A stretch of 64,000 nt of DNA from Sphingobacterium sp. ML3W (GCF_000747525.1 NZ_CP009278.1:3472001-3536000), one strand, 5' to 3'. Shown: positions 29,590-38,872, counted from the first letter of the stretch. Made by a program: numbers and translations. The notes: a model not told the origin generated them from the sequence alone.

Positions 29590-30057
29590 TTATTTATTAA
29601 ATGAAACCACCTTGATGATCCAAGTTTTGGTATTTCCGTTTGCAGCAATAACCTGATACTGCCAATCCTTTGTTAAATCAATAGGATCACCTAATTTAGG
29701 TGCATCGCCTACAGCTATAACTTTTGCAGCGGTCGATATATCCATGTACATCCACAAATAATTCTGTACAATTTTATTTCGAATTTCGTTAGTAAAAGTA
29801 CCCGATGCTTGCGGTACATCAATAGTCAATTCGATTGTATTCGTATTTTCAACGACATTCTTCTGCACATTCAATCGCTGATAAGCGATTACTGGTTTAT
29901 CATTCAGTATTTTATCGCTTTCGTATCGATATTCGACATAAACATTATCAATATTGTTCAAATCCCAATTTTCATACTCGGGCAAATCCTTTTTAAGACA
30001 GCTATTCATGATCAGCATGATGACGGCTGCTAGTCCTATTATGTGTATTTTTTTCAT
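29590..30057 (-). CDS. SusD-associated small surface lipoprotein (DUF5018-like)
   Basis: 156 aa if started at MKKIHIIGLAAVIMLIMNSC (30057); an upstream ATG at 30069 adds four residues. The signal ends MNSC, giving a lipidated Cys, and the rest is a predicted beta-rich single domain. The C-terminal segment KDWQYQVIAANGNTKTWIIK resembles the DUF5018/SusE-neighbour domains found after SusD in glycan loci, which are thought to bind carbohydrate at the cell surface. The assignment is tentative. It lies 12 bp after susD and 27 bp before the GH109 gene. Confidence 0.65.
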   Translation of the reverse strand: MKKIHIIGLAAVIMLIMNSCLKKDLPEYENWDLNNIDNVYVEYRYESDKILNDKPVIAYQRLNVQKNVVENTNTIELTIDVPQASGTFTNEIRNKIVQNYLWMYMDISTAAKVIAVGDAPKLGDPIDLTKDWQYQVIAANGNTKTWIIKVVSFNK

Positions 30058-30081
30058 TTTAATTATCATTAGCCATTATTA

Positions 30082-31953
30082 TTACCAGCCTGGATTTTGA
30101 ATTCCAAAATTTGGATTTCGATCCAAATATGATTGTGCTATCGGGAACAAATATCTTCTTGAAGAATCAAATTCGCGGACATTATTGGATGAAAAGAAAG
30201 CACCAGAAACCACTGAATAGTGTTTTCTATCTTTACTGACATCCATAACTTGTGGAAGTGTCGTCAATTCAGGTATAGTGCCTCCAGAAGGTACTCCATG
30301 GTTTGCATTTCCACCATATCTTCCCCATCTTAACAAACTCCAGTAATAATCATTTTCTAACACCAGATCCACTCTCCTTTCCCTTTTATAATCTGTCCAA
30401 GCCGTAGCCAAATCCGACATTTTAGCTGGCGGAAGCTGACCATGAGTAACACGTGTCTGATTCAACAACTCAATTGCCTTAGGTAAATTTTGTTGTAAAA
30501 GATAAGCTTCAGCCATATTCAGATATACACGACCTAAACGGGTAGTCACATAATGGTAATCTGTCGGAACTCCAGCATAAATTCTTGGGTTCACATTATT
30601 GTACACCCCTTTTCGCCAATACATATTCGTCAACGAAGTATTATAAGCATGTCCATTCAATTTTAACCAACGTCCCGAATTACCTTTCACATCCGTTGTC
30701 AATGTCTCGCCATAAAAAACAGCTGAAGAGTCACTCAATATACTTGCATTCCAGCGTGCATCCCTTGCAGCATTTGTCAAGCTCCATATCGTTTCAGTCT
30801 GACCCGATTTGATTGAACCACGTTTTACTTCCGACTCACCATTCGCTTTTGGAATAAGTGTAGGAGCGATAGAAGCCTGTTCATCCACTGCTTTTTTATA
30901 TTGAGAAGTCTCGTTCCAACGCACAGCTTTCTGTGGATCTTGTTGATCAATCACCAAATAATCATCCGTAAAATCCATTGATGGACCATGGTCACCCCAG
31001 GCCTCAAAAATACGGATGGGGGATTTCAACAATGGCGAGCCACCCGATAATTTAATATTATCATTATTCAGATTTGGTATCATAACTTGCATGGGAGTAC
31101 TCGCACAGCTGGTGTTAATCGCTTTACGATAAACTGCAAAAATAGTTTCATTTGAGTTTGGATCACTGTCATTAAACATAGCTCCATAATCAGCCTGCAA
31201 CTGATAACCACCTGATTTCACCAATTCACCATATTCGATTACTTTCGAAAGCAAAGGGTTGCTGGGCGCTACTGTTAGTGTTTGTGGATACCCCTCATAG
31301 GCTAGTGCCTGTAGGCAAACCTCTGTCAACATGGCTGCCGCTACATATTTATTAGCTCGACCACTTACTTTATCTGCTGGAAGCCCTTCGACTGCCTCTT
31401 CCAAATCTTTAATGATATAAGCATAAGATTCTGTCGGACTTTTGGTGGCAGACAATAACAATTCATCTTCAGGATTCAAAACTTTATCTATCCATACAAT
31501 GCGCCCTATCCTTCTCGCCACATGATAATAGGACATTGCTCTCAAAAATTTAGCTTCCGCTATCAGCTCTATTTTATCCTCTTCACTTATACCTGCAGAA
31601 GCTCCAACATTTTGGATGATTAAATTGCACCTACGTACACTAGCCCAATTGTTAAAACCCATATCTGATGTGCGATCCAATCTTTCATTAAACACATTGG
31701 CCGCACCATTATAGGTCCCATCCATACTAATGAGGTTCATTGTCCAAGCATCTGTAGCAGGTCCGCTATTAAAATTCTCCATGATACTATAAGTGCTGAA
31801 AATAAAAGTTTCAGCATTCGCTCGGTTTGTCCACACAACCTCTTCCCCAATTTTATCATATGGCTGGGTATCCAGCACGTCCTTACAGGAACTTAGCGAT
31901 AAAGCTATTAAGAGCAAAGTGGACGATATATAGGTGATTTTATTATTTTTCAT
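30082..31953 (-). CDS. SusD/RagB family nutrient-binding lipoprotein
   Basis: 623 aa from MKNNKITYISSTLLLIALSL; two extra residues are possible from the ATG at 31959. The lipoprotein signal ends SLSSC. The TPR-type scaffold is typical: RRCNLIIQNVGA, AEAKFLRAMSYYHVARRIGR, YVAAAMLTEVCLQALAYEGY. The C-terminal SusD domain has RVYLNMAEAYLLQQNLPKAI, ELLNQTR, YKRERRVDLVLENDYYWSLL and RRYLFPIAQSYLDRNPNFG. It binds glycan and caps the SusC pore encoded 12 bp upstream. Confidence 0.95.
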   Translation of the reverse strand: MKNNKITYISSTLLLIALSLSSCKDVLDTQPYDKIGEEVVWTNRANAETFIFSTYSIMENFNSGPATDAWTMNLISMDGTYNGAANVFNERLDRTSDMGFNNWASVRRCNLIIQNVGASAGISEEDKIELIAEAKFLRAMSYYHVARRIGRIVWIDKVLNPEDELLLSATKSPTESYAYIIKDLEEAVEGLPADKVSGRANKYVAAAMLTEVCLQALAYEGYPQTLTVAPSNPLLSKVIEYGELVKSGGYQLQADYGAMFNDSDPNSNETIFAVYRKAINTSCASTPMQVMIPNLNNDNIKLSGGSPLLKSPIRIFEAWGDHGPSMDFTDDYLVIDQQDPQKAVRWNETSQYKKAVDEQASIAPTLIPKANGESEVKRGSIKSGQTETIWSLTNAARDARWNASILSDSSAVFYGETLTTDVKGNSGRWLKLNGHAYNTSLTNMYWRKGVYNNVNPRIYAGVPTDYHYVTTRLGRVYLNMAEAYLLQQNLPKAIELLNQTRVTHGQLPPAKMSDLATAWTDYKRERRVDLVLENDYYWSLLRWGRYGGNANHGVPSGGTIPELTTLPQVMDVSKDRKHYSVVSGAFFSSNNVREFDSSRRYLFPIAQSYLDRNPNFGIQNPGW

Positions 31954-31965
31954 ATACATTAAATT

Positions 31966-34900
31966 TTAAAACCCAACATTTACGCCAATAGAAACCGTAC
32001 GTTGAATGGGATAATTTGCATTATTTTGATCCGATTCCGGATCCACAAAAAATTTCTTTGTATTCGAGATGGTCAATAGATTGGTACCGCTGGCAAAAAC
32101 TCGAAATTGTTTAAATTTTGTATTTTTCAAAACATGTGCTTTCAAATCGTAACCCAATTGAAAATATTTCAAACGAACGAATCGAGAAGGTAAAATCCAA
32201 AAATCGCTATTTACAAAATTATTATTTCCATTTACACCAGTTGATGAAACTTGTCTAGGGTATAAAGCATCCGTATTGTCGGTTCTCCAATAATCTTGCT
32301 GAAATCCATAGATAAGCATATTGTCGGGATTACTTCCCTGCATGATACTTCCTAAATATCGATCCCTATTCCCCGACCCCATGATCACTGCAGAAAGTGA
32401 CCAAGCTTTATATCCTAAGTCAATGGTAGTTCCATAGTTGATACGTGGGAAGGTAGCATCTCCGATACGGATCTGATCACTGCCATCAATCTTACCATCA
32501 CCATTAAAATCTTGATAACGTAAATCACCAGCAATAGCATTGATGGAACTTATCCTTCTAGCCCCATACAATAAATCTTCATTATTCTGATAAAATCCTT
32601 GATTGATATAACCTGTTTCAAGACCCCAATTTGCCGCTCCCGATTGTCTTGTATACGGATTTTTGAGCGCAGCATCATCTTCTCCTGGATTACGCTCCCA
32701 TAATTGATCAAAGTAGGTAAAGTTCACCCCTACCTTATAAGAAAAATCACCTTTTTTATCATTCCATGTTAAATTAAACTCAGCACCATGTCTTCGCATA
32801 GCCCCTGGGTCAAAATTAATCGGAGGGAGTCCTATACCCAAAGTAGCAGCATAACGCGTATCGGCGACAACATATCCAGTAGTACGTTTGTAAAAATAAT
32901 CAAATGAACCACTCAATCGGTTATTCATCGAACTAAAATCCAACCCAATATTTCGCTCGCGGATACTATACCAAGAAAACATCGTGCTCGGCAAACTACC
33001 TGGTTCAGACGTGCCTTGCACAGGTCGACCATCTACTACCCATGCATTTGCATTAATCGAATACCCTGGTACATATGTAAATGGACTAATACCTTCAGCA
33101 CTACCAACAAGCCCATATGAACCTCTAATTTTCAAATAATTTAAGATATTACGTTCTTTTAGATTATTAAAAAACTTTTCTTCCGACACCGCATAACCTC
33201 CAGATAAGGCATAAAAAGTTCCCCATTGTTTTTGTTTCGGAAAGAGATCCAGTCCATCATAGCGAAGAGAGGCATCCAAGAAATACTTAGCATCGTAGTT
33301 GTATGAAAATCGTCCTACATACCCTGCTCTTCCACTTTCAGATTCCGAACCATTTGCCAATTGGTCGACAGTTGGCCCAGCCACAAATTGATCGAACAAA
33401 ATTTGATATTGTTGACGTGTGGCTGTTAATGAGCTTCCCATATCTTTAGCTTGTTCATATACCCCAGTAAAATCCACACCATGCTTTCCAAATTGTCTAT
33501 TATACAGCAAATAAGCTTGAAGTAACAAAGTACTACCATCGCCACGCTGTGCCATTAGATTGGGCGGATTTCCCAATAAAGGAGTTTTACTGCCGTTGGC
33601 ATAAGATGGAGCAGTCAAATTCCAAGACTTATCTTTTGAATTCCACATATTATAGTTACCATTCGCTTTCAAAGTAAGTCCCTCCAAAAAAGGAGCAGTA
33701 TACTCAAAAGAGAGAACACTATTAAATATTCTAGAATTCGATTTGTAATATCCCGATTGATTAGACAATTCTATTGCTGGGTTATCAGTTGTATTTGCCG
33801 ACGGTAATCCAAACTCATTGTAGGCAAGTTGTGAAGACCTCTTTTGTTGAATATGTTGATAAAATGCACCATAAGAAGAGGCTGTAGACGAATTTGGTAT
33901 CACATTATCTTCAATAAAACCATCCAATCCAGCTGTCACCTTAAGATTCACCTCTTTAAAATTACTCACGGTATTCAAACGGTAAGTCATGCGTTTATTG
34001 TGGTTATTATCCGTACGTAAATTACTGTTCTGGTTATAGTAAGATCCAGAAGCATAGTAAGTCAATTTCTCTGTCCCTGAGGTCATCGAGAGGTCATGTC
34101 GCTGTTCTGTCGCATGGTCTTTTAGACCCACCTTTTGCCAATCTGTATTCGGATATTCAAAGGGCTTTTCTTGTGTACGATAATATTCCAATATATTATC
34201 AGGGGTAGGGATTTGTAAACCCTCAAATCTGTACAGTTCATTAATCGCTTTCAGATTTTCATAAGAGCTCAGCTTTTTAGGAAAAATGGTAGGCTGCGAA
34301 AGCGTCTGATTGAATGTATAATTGATGTCCATCTGACCATTACGTCCTTTCTTTGTTGTCACCAAAATGACACCATTTCCACCTTGAGCACCATATAGGG
34401 CTGTAGCAGCAGCATCTTTCAAGACAGAGTAACTTTCGATATCACCTGGATTGATATTGACAAAGTCATTAGCAGTTCGTATCACATTGTCAATCACATA
34501 AAGTGGTGTACCTGCACCACGAATAGATACATTACTCTTTGCACCCGGGGCTCCCGAATTACTGGTCACAATCACGCCCTGCATACGACCCGCAATACCA
34601 TCATTTATTGACTGTACGGGCATCTTGGCTACATTATCAATATCCAACGTACTGACAGAACTATTGATTTTTTTCCGACTGCTACGACCATATCCCACTA
34701 CAACCACTTCATCCAATGCAGCAACATCACGAATCATTGTTATCAACATATCGTTTTGCCCAGCTTGTACCACTTGCATAAAATAACCAACATATGAAAA
34801 TTGGATTGTTGCATTAGGTTTACAATCCGTTAGTGTGAAATGACCATTATTATCCGAAGTCGTCCCATTTAAAGTTCCATTCTCAAGCACAGAAACACCA

Positions 34901-35349
34901 ACAATGGGCTCGCCCTCTTCGTTTACAATCTTCCCTTTCACCGTCCATTTCTGCGTTTGCATTTCTTTCTGCGGGAACAAGTATATCATACCGTCTGTTA
35001 TTTTGTAACCTATGGCCCGCTTCTTTTTCAATACATTAAGCGCATCTTCTAAATCCATATTACTAAAATCGGCATCGACATTACCGAGCGATTCAATAAA
35101 ATCAACATTATAAAAGATATCATGATTTGATTGTTTCTTGATCTGTTCCAGTATTTTTGCAAGGGGAGCATTTTTTACTTTCAGCGTTATTTTTTGAGAA
35201 AATGCCGCTCCATAGGAGACTAAAGTACCCAAAAGGGTCATTGTGACGATTAATTTCATAATCAATAAGTCATATATAATCGTTTTATGCTTGATTTTTA
35301 GACAATAGAGTACATCATACAATTTCTTGTATAGAATTTTAAAATTCAT
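31966..35349 (-). CDS. SusC/RagA TonB-dependent receptor with STN signalling domain
   Basis: 1127 aa. After an extended N-terminus and signal segment (MKLIVTMTLLGTLVSYGAAF) comes an STN domain (about 52-105, VKNAPLAKILEQIKKQSNHD...FSNMDLEDALNVL). Next are a carboxypeptidase-like sandwich (about 120-200, GKIVNEEGEPIVGVSVLENG), the TonB-box-like LDEVVVVGYGRSSRKK, and a plug with TPLYVIDNVIR and YSVLKDAAATALYGAQGGNG. The barrel ends IQRTVSIGVNVGF. The STN domain talks to the FecR anti-sigma factor encoded 111 bp upstream, so this receptor both imports and reports its glycan. Start choice: the long start is usual for STN-type SusC proteins, and 35259 is the alternative. Confidence 0.95.
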   Translation of the reverse strand: MNFKILYKKLYDVLYCLKIKHKTIIYDLLIMKLIVTMTLLGTLVSYGAAFSQKITLKVKNAPLAKILEQIKKQSNHDIFYNVDFIESLGNVDADFSNMDLEDALNVLKKKRAIGYKITDGMIYLFPQKEMQTQKWTVKGKIVNEEGEPIVGVSVLENGTLNGTTSDNNGHFTLTDCKPNATIQFSYVGYFMQVVQAGQNDMLITMIRDVAALDEVVVVGYGRSSRKKINSSVSTLDIDNVAKMPVQSINDGIAGRMQGVIVTSNSGAPGAKSNVSIRGAGTPLYVIDNVIRTANDFVNINPGDIESYSVLKDAAATALYGAQGGNGVILVTTKKGRNGQMDINYTFNQTLSQPTIFPKKLSSYENLKAINELYRFEGLQIPTPDNILEYYRTQEKPFEYPNTDWQKVGLKDHATEQRHDLSMTSGTEKLTYYASGSYYNQNSNLRTDNNHNKRMTYRLNTVSNFKEVNLKVTAGLDGFIEDNVIPNSSTASSYGAFYQHIQQKRSSQLAYNEFGLPSANTTDNPAIELSNQSGYYKSNSRIFNSVLSFEYTAPFLEGLTLKANGNYNMWNSKDKSWNLTAPSYANGSKTPLLGNPPNLMAQRGDGSTLLLQAYLLYNRQFGKHGVDFTGVYEQAKDMGSSLTATRQQYQILFDQFVAGPTVDQLANGSESESGRAGYVGRFSYNYDAKYFLDASLRYDGLDLFPKQKQWGTFYALSGGYAVSEEKFFNNLKERNILNYLKIRGSYGLVGSAEGISPFTYVPGYSINANAWVVDGRPVQGTSEPGSLPSTMFSWYSIRERNIGLDFSSMNNRLSGSFDYFYKRTTGYVVADTRYAATLGIGLPPINFDPGAMRRHGAEFNLTWNDKKGDFSYKVGVNFTYFDQLWERNPGEDDAALKNPYTRQSGAANWGLETGYINQGFYQNNEDLLYGARRISSINAIAGDLRYQDFNGDGKIDGSDQIRIGDATFPRINYGTTIDLGYKAWSLSAVIMGSGNRDRYLGSIMQGSNPDNMLIYGFQQDYWRTDNTDALYPRQVSSTGVNGNNNFVNSDFWILPSRFVRLKYFQLGYDLKAHVLKNTKFKQFRVFASGTNLLTISNTKKFFVDPESDQNNANYPIQRTVSIGVNVGF

Positions 35350-35400
35350 ACTTTTGTAAGGTTAGGTTAATAAGATTAGTTTTTTTAGATTCCTGACATC

Positions 35401-35427
35401 ATCGGATGTGCTGGTACCACATCCGAT
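35401..35427 (-). terminator. Hairpin between fecR and susC
   Basis: Perfect 10-bp arms ATCGGATGTG / CACATCCGAT with a 7-nt loop. No T run follows on either strand. It may act as an attenuator or RNA-processing site that sets different levels for the regulators and the receptor. Confidence 0.45.
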
Positions 35428-35460
35428 TCGTTTGTTAACTTGGGTTTTCTTTTATCATGA

Positions 35461-36657
35461 TCATTTTTTAAAGGTTAACTGGTTATTTATTAGTTTTATC
35501 TGTAGATTACCGACTTCGTTTAATAAGTCGAGAACTTGTACGATGGTATAATCCTGCGGTATAGTCCCCTGAAAGCGTAAATTGGGTACTGTTTCCCAAT
35601 CCACTTCCACATTATACCAGCGGGTCAGATCTTTTAACATTACTTTTAGCGGTGTATTGTTATAGACAAACTTTCCTTTGGTCCACCCCAATATCTCAGC
35701 ATGGTCCGTTATTGTTTTCTGATTTATTTCTTTTTGATCTTTTGGTATATCCAATTGGTCGCCAGGCTTCAAAAAACGCTCTGCCTCTATTTGATTATCG
35801 CGAATTACTTTAACAGATACCTTACCTTCAAACAGGGCCGTAGAAGATACATCTTCATCTCCATAATTCCGGACATTGAATTTAGTTCCGAATACTTGAA
35901 TCAATTGATCCGGAGTTTTAACATAAAAAGCTTTATTATTTACATGTGCCACTTCAAAATACCCTTCCCCCACGAGTTCTGTCTGTCTTTTATCGGTATT
36001 AAAAAGAAGTGGAAATTTAAATTCAGACATCGAATTGACCAAAGCAGAGCTACCGTCAGCCAATATCACTTGAACATGCTTTCCTTTAGGTACATCAAGT
36101 TGGACCCACTCCATAATATCCGACTGGCTATTATTGTTGTAAACCTGAATTTTATCTACTGATATTTGCACTACACGAGCCCGACTATTTTCAAATAACA
36201 ACTTCCGTCCATTGATTAGAGTGTCCAGAACAACCTCTTGTCCATTTGCAAATTTCAGCTTAGGTTGTACAGTCAGCGTACTTACCAGTTCGGTAACAGT
36301 TTTCTTAGTCGTATCAGAATTTAAGATGAACACATAATAGGATAAGGAAACTGCCAATAATAAACAAGCAGCTGCATAAGGCATCCATCTAATAAATCTT
36401 CTAGCAAATCTTTTTGAGGAATCACGTCCTACATATTGGGCAAGATGCTGATCTGTCTTCAAAAAAGCATGTCGCATTTTAAGTTGAAAATCAAGATTAT
36501 CACTTAATTCTTCAGACCAGTTCTCTTCTATTAGATTTTTTAGACTATCTTCATAATCGACCTCGTCAAAATAAGTGAACAAAAGTTCTAACTCTTGTTC
36601 ATCACATTCTTTTCGCAAATACTTTGCGAATAGCTGATTTAATTCTTGTTCACGCAA
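35461..36657 (-). CDS. FecR-family anti-sigma factor
   Basis: 398-aa inner-membrane regulator. The cytoplasmic N-terminal region (about 1-80) binds the sigma factor. One transmembrane helix is at about 90-112 (WMPYAAACLLLAVSLSYYVF). The FecR periplasmic domain (about 165-275) contains VQLDVPKGKHVQVILADGSS, VNSMSEFKFP, RQTELVGEGYFEV and VKTPDQLIQVFGTKFNVRNY. A C-terminal DUF4974-like domain ends LLNEVGNLQIKLINNQLTF. It receives the signal from the STN domain of the neighbouring SusC and releases the ECF sigma factor encoded 50 bp upstream. Confidence 0.95.
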   Translation of the reverse strand: MREQELNQLFAKYLRKECDEQELELLFTYFDEVDYEDSLKNLIEENWSEELSDNLDFQLKMRHAFLKTDQHLAQYVGRDSSKRFARRFIRWMPYAAACLLLAVSLSYYVFILNSDTTKKTVTELVSTLTVQPKLKFANGQEVVLDTLINGRKLLFENSRARVVQISVDKIQVYNNNSQSDIMEWVQLDVPKGKHVQVILADGSSALVNSMSEFKFPLLFNTDKRQTELVGEGYFEVAHVNNKAFYVKTPDQLIQVFGTKFNVRNYGDEDVSSTALFEGKVSVKVIRDNQIEAERFLKPGDQLDIPKDQKEINQKTITDHAEILGWTKGKFVYNNTPLKVMLKDLTRWYNVEVDWETVPNLRFQGTIPQDYTIVQVLDLLNEVGNLQIKLINNQLTFKK

Positions 36658-36707
36658 TGGTTTATTGGTATTGATTGTAAGTAATACGAATCGTAAAGAA
36701 AAACCAA

Positions 36708-37289
36708 CTACTTAAAAATGTGAAAAAATAAAAATAATAAATAAATCTCTGATTTCCAGTTGTTTTTAATAATTCGAGTTGCTTTTACAATATGATTATT
36801 CACTGTTGCAATAGAGATATTAAGCATTTTTGACACCTCTTCATAACTTCTCCCTTCCAATTTACAGAGCACATATACATGTCTACATTTTTCTGGTACC
36901 ATCTCTAATATTTGATCTAAATAAGCTTGAGTTTCTTTCAGATCAAGAGCAGTTTCAATATCGTTACTGGAGGTTTTAAGATAAAAACTTTTAAATGTAT
37001 CCAATTTAATCCGATCAGCAGATATTTGGCGGAAATGGTCATATATTAGATTTTTGGCTATCATATAGATATAGGCTTTAAAAGATTTATCAGGGTCTAA
37101 ATTCTCACGTTGGCCCCAAATTCTGACAAATACATCCTGAAAAATTTCTTGACTCAATTCATGAGATTTTATCATTTTAAAAATAGCTGTATAGATCAAG
37201 GGGCGATAGTAATGGTACAAGGATTCAAAAGCTGATTTACTTCCAGTAATTAACTCTTTAACCTTAATCCTTTCCTCTTCTCGTTCCAT
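36708..37289 (-). CDS. ECF RNA polymerase sigma factor (SusC/FecR-associated)
   Basis: 193 aa. Region 2 is at about 20-90 (FESLYHYYRPLIYTAIFKMI; LSQEIFQDVFVRIWGQRENL; SFKAYIYMIAKNLIYDHFR). Region 4 is at about 125-180, with helix-turn-helix CKLEGRSYEEVSKMLNISIA / TVNNHIVKATRIIK. The sigma/FecR/SusC-STN order is the standard trans-envelope regulatory circuit of Bacteroidota glycan loci. It is the first gene of a likely operon reaching at least to the DUF5009 gene, with its own housekeeping-type promoter 40 bp upstream. A Phe/Leu-rich tail (YLLFLFFHIFK) is unusual but may be non-functional. Confidence 0.95.
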   Translation of the reverse strand: MEREEERIKVKELITGSKSAFESLYHYYRPLIYTAIFKMIKSHELSQEIFQDVFVRIWGQRENLDPDKSFKAYIYMIAKNLIYDHFRQISADRIKLDTFKSFYLKTSSNDIETALDLKETQAYLDQILEMVPEKCRHVYVLCKLEGRSYEEVSKMLNISIATVNNHIVKATRIIKNNWKSEIYLLFLFFHIFK

Positions 37290-37330
37290 TTTAATTGGTT
37301 ATTTTAATAGTCAGACATAAAACTGAATTT

Positions 37331-37360
37331 CAAAAATATAACTAAATTTAGAAAAACAAA
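37331..37360 (-). promoter_or_regulatory. Promoter of the sigma-factor gene
   Basis: On the minus strand TTTG (37360-37357), an 18-nt spacer and TATTTTTG (37338-37331) match the Bacteroidota -33/-7 consensus. The spacing equals that of the promoter at 17411-17440. Confidence 0.6.
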
Positions 37361-37411
37361 ATTATTACCTGGTTTTGTTATGTAAAACAATCAAACAGTT
37401 CAGGTAAATAA

Positions 37412-37445
37412 GGGAGCTAATTCAAGTGATCATGATTTAGCTCCC
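37412..37445 (-). terminator. Terminator after the small membrane-protein gene
   Basis: Arms GGGAGCTAA (37412-37420) / TTAGCTCCC (37437-37445) with a 16-nt loop, 30 bp after the stop of the 53-aa gene. On the minus strand it is followed by TTATTTA. Confidence 0.6.
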
Positions 37446-37475
37446 CAACCGGTTCATATTAATGCTTCAATAATA

Positions 37476-37637
37476 TTAATTTTTACGTCCTACTCGACCC
37501 AACAATCGACTCGTTAGGAAGCTCACTATTGTACCTATAGCAGCCATCACTACGGTCTGTAGGACATCCCCTAAAGAAACCGACGCCCAGATGGAGCATA
37601 ACGTACCACCCAAAGTACCAATGCGGATATCATTCAT
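37476..37637 (-). CDS. Small membrane protein, 53 aa (holin-like appearance)
   Basis: Translated directly: MNDIRIGTLGGTLCSIWASV, SLGDVLQTVVMAAIGTIVSF, LTSRLLGRVGRKN. One or two hydrophobic helices with a glycine-rich start and a basic tail suggest an inner-membrane peptide. The ATG overlaps the end of the upstream gene by 8 bp, so translation is probably coupled. Its size and pattern recall small phage-type holins or membrane-anchored partners, but I do not recognise a family. A terminator follows 30 bp later. Confidence 0.6.
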   Translation of the reverse strand: MNDIRIGTLGGTLCSIWASVSLGDVLQTVVMAAIGTIVSFLTSRLLGRVGRKN

Positions 37638-37916
37638 TTTCATCCGGCACCTCCATTTCTTTCTTTAGCACGATCTCTTGTTTTACTGAAACTTCATCAG
37701 CTCGTGCATCAACCGATTGACGGTTATCATTCGACACAGGAGGTTCCTCCCGATTTGCGCTATCATCAAGACTCTCCTCTTTATCCAACACCGTCTCCAC
37801 TACGCCCAATCCTAAGGCAATATATTTCAGGATATTCAAGGCTTTCCCGGCAATTTTACCGGCGCCAACAAGACCACTTGCAACACCCGACTTATTTTTT
37901 TTAGTATCTTTTTCAT
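37630..37916 (-). pseudogene. Small acidic-tailed protein gene, frameshifted at an A8 tract
   Basis: The only good ATG (37916) reads MKKILKKISRVLQ... and stops after 26 codons. The downstream frame reads NKSGVASGLVGAGKIAGKAL, NILKYIALGLGVVETVLDKE, then a long acidic/polar tail ending MEVPDENE at 37630. Joining the two frames across the run of eight A (37895-37902) gives a continuous, sensible protein of about 94 residues with a Gly/Ala-rich amphipathic segment. This could be a real frameshift, a phase-variable tract, or a homopolymer sequencing error. If intact, it would be co-translated with the 53-aa membrane protein. No family was recognised. Confidence 0.5.
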
Positions 37917-37995
37917 TTGTATAAAAGTTATTTGGTTAGAGAACTAGATAGATATGAGCATAGATTTTAAAATCATCCTATCCAATTGTGAATAG

Positions 37996-38027
37996 TTAGG
38001 GAAGCAAGCCAATGCTCACCTCCCTAA
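37996..38027. repeat. Inverted repeat after the DUF6266 gene
   Basis: TTAGGGA / TCCCTAA arms with inner AGC/GCT pairing, 26 bp after the DUF6266 stop. It is a possible terminator, though no T run follows on the minus strand. Confidence 0.35.
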
Positions 38028-38052
38028 AAACTCATTGACACTAACTTTTCGT

Positions 38053-38694
38053 TTATGCCAATACCAATTCGCCCAGATAATAACTCAACGACGTTTTTAC
38101 CCCATCACGATGCCCAGTAAAGATCCAACCCTCCAGCGTATCGCCAGCATAACTAAGGGGCAAAGATAACGACAGCATCGCATCTACCCGAGTAGCTGAC
38201 TCCAGAATACTGAAGAAATTTTTGGTCCTATTATACATCAACAGTACCACCGAATCGTCATCAAAAGCATTGAATTTATTCGTGTCGGGGGTCCAAGTCA
38301 ATTCCAATTCACCAGGCGCATTCTCATACCAAGAAACGCCCATTAAATTGGATAAACCACCTTTTGAAATCACCACTTTCGCATAATCTATTGCCAATGC
38401 AGGGTACGTACCCGATATACCCGAATTGAGCAAAGCCTGTAAGGCCTTGTTATAACCCGTTGCTTTTCCCAATGATTTGTCCGAGTACCCCAAGTTGAGC
38501 AAATCTTTGATTGGAGATAAAAATGCTACTGCCAAAGCAAATTTAGCACGTTGTGCAATCTGACCATCCGTAGCCTTTTTTCCTGTTATTTTTGGTAGTG
38601 AACGAACGTAATCTACACTTCGCCATGAGCTTCCTACGATGCTGCCCACTTTACCGGAGTACGCCCCGACTATACCTTTTAAAAATTTTGCCAT
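38053..38694 (-). CDS. DUF6266 family protein
   Basis: 213 aa from MAKFLKGIVGAYSGKVGSIV (38694); an upstream ATG at 38709 adds five residues. The opening, with SSWRSVDYVRSLPKITGKKA and QRAKFALAVAFLSPIKDLLN, is the recognisable signature of DUF6266, common in Sphingobacteriaceae. The C-terminal half (about 115-213) is beta-rich with repeated LELTWTPDTN / FSILESATRVDAMLSLSLPL strands. There is no signal peptide. Function is unknown; the KG..GAYSGKVG start is reminiscent of phage-structural or secreted self-assembling proteins, but that is speculation. A 17-bp palindrome and short direct repeats lie upstream. Confidence 0.75.
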   Translation of the reverse strand: MAKFLKGIVGAYSGKVGSIVGSSWRSVDYVRSLPKITGKKATDGQIAQRAKFALAVAFLSPIKDLLNLGYSDKSLGKATGYNKALQALLNSGISGTYPALAIDYAKVVISKGGLSNLMGVSWYENAPGELELTWTPDTNKFNAFDDDSVVLLMYNRTKNFFSILESATRVDAMLSLSLPLSYAGDTLEGWIFTGHRDGVKTSLSYYLGELVLA

Positions 38695-38799
38695 TTCTTT
38701 AATTTTCAATTGTTTATAAATAGACCTGCATGCCGGTCATTACTGATATCGAGAACTAAAGTAGGGGCAAAATCAAAGTAAAAAGAACAATGATAGGAC

Positions 38800-38839
38800 A
38801 TGATAGTAGATGATAGTCGTGCCTATCACCTACTATCAT
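38800..38839. repeat. 17-bp inverted repeat upstream of DUF6266
   Basis: Arms at 38800-38816 and 38823-38839 (ATGATAGTAGATGATAG / CTATCACCTACTATCAT) match at 16 of 17 positions around a TCGTGC loop. A further TGATAG lies at 38791. Possible operator or structured leader. Confidence 0.55.
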
Positions 38840-38872
38840 AATGATTAGAATAATGACCAAAATCGATGCAAT

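Noticed and set aside
37630..37839. 69-aa protein starting at a TTG inside the frame
   Set aside because: The frame continues far upstream with a sensible sequence and the ATG lies in another frame, so a frameshifted longer gene is the better reading.
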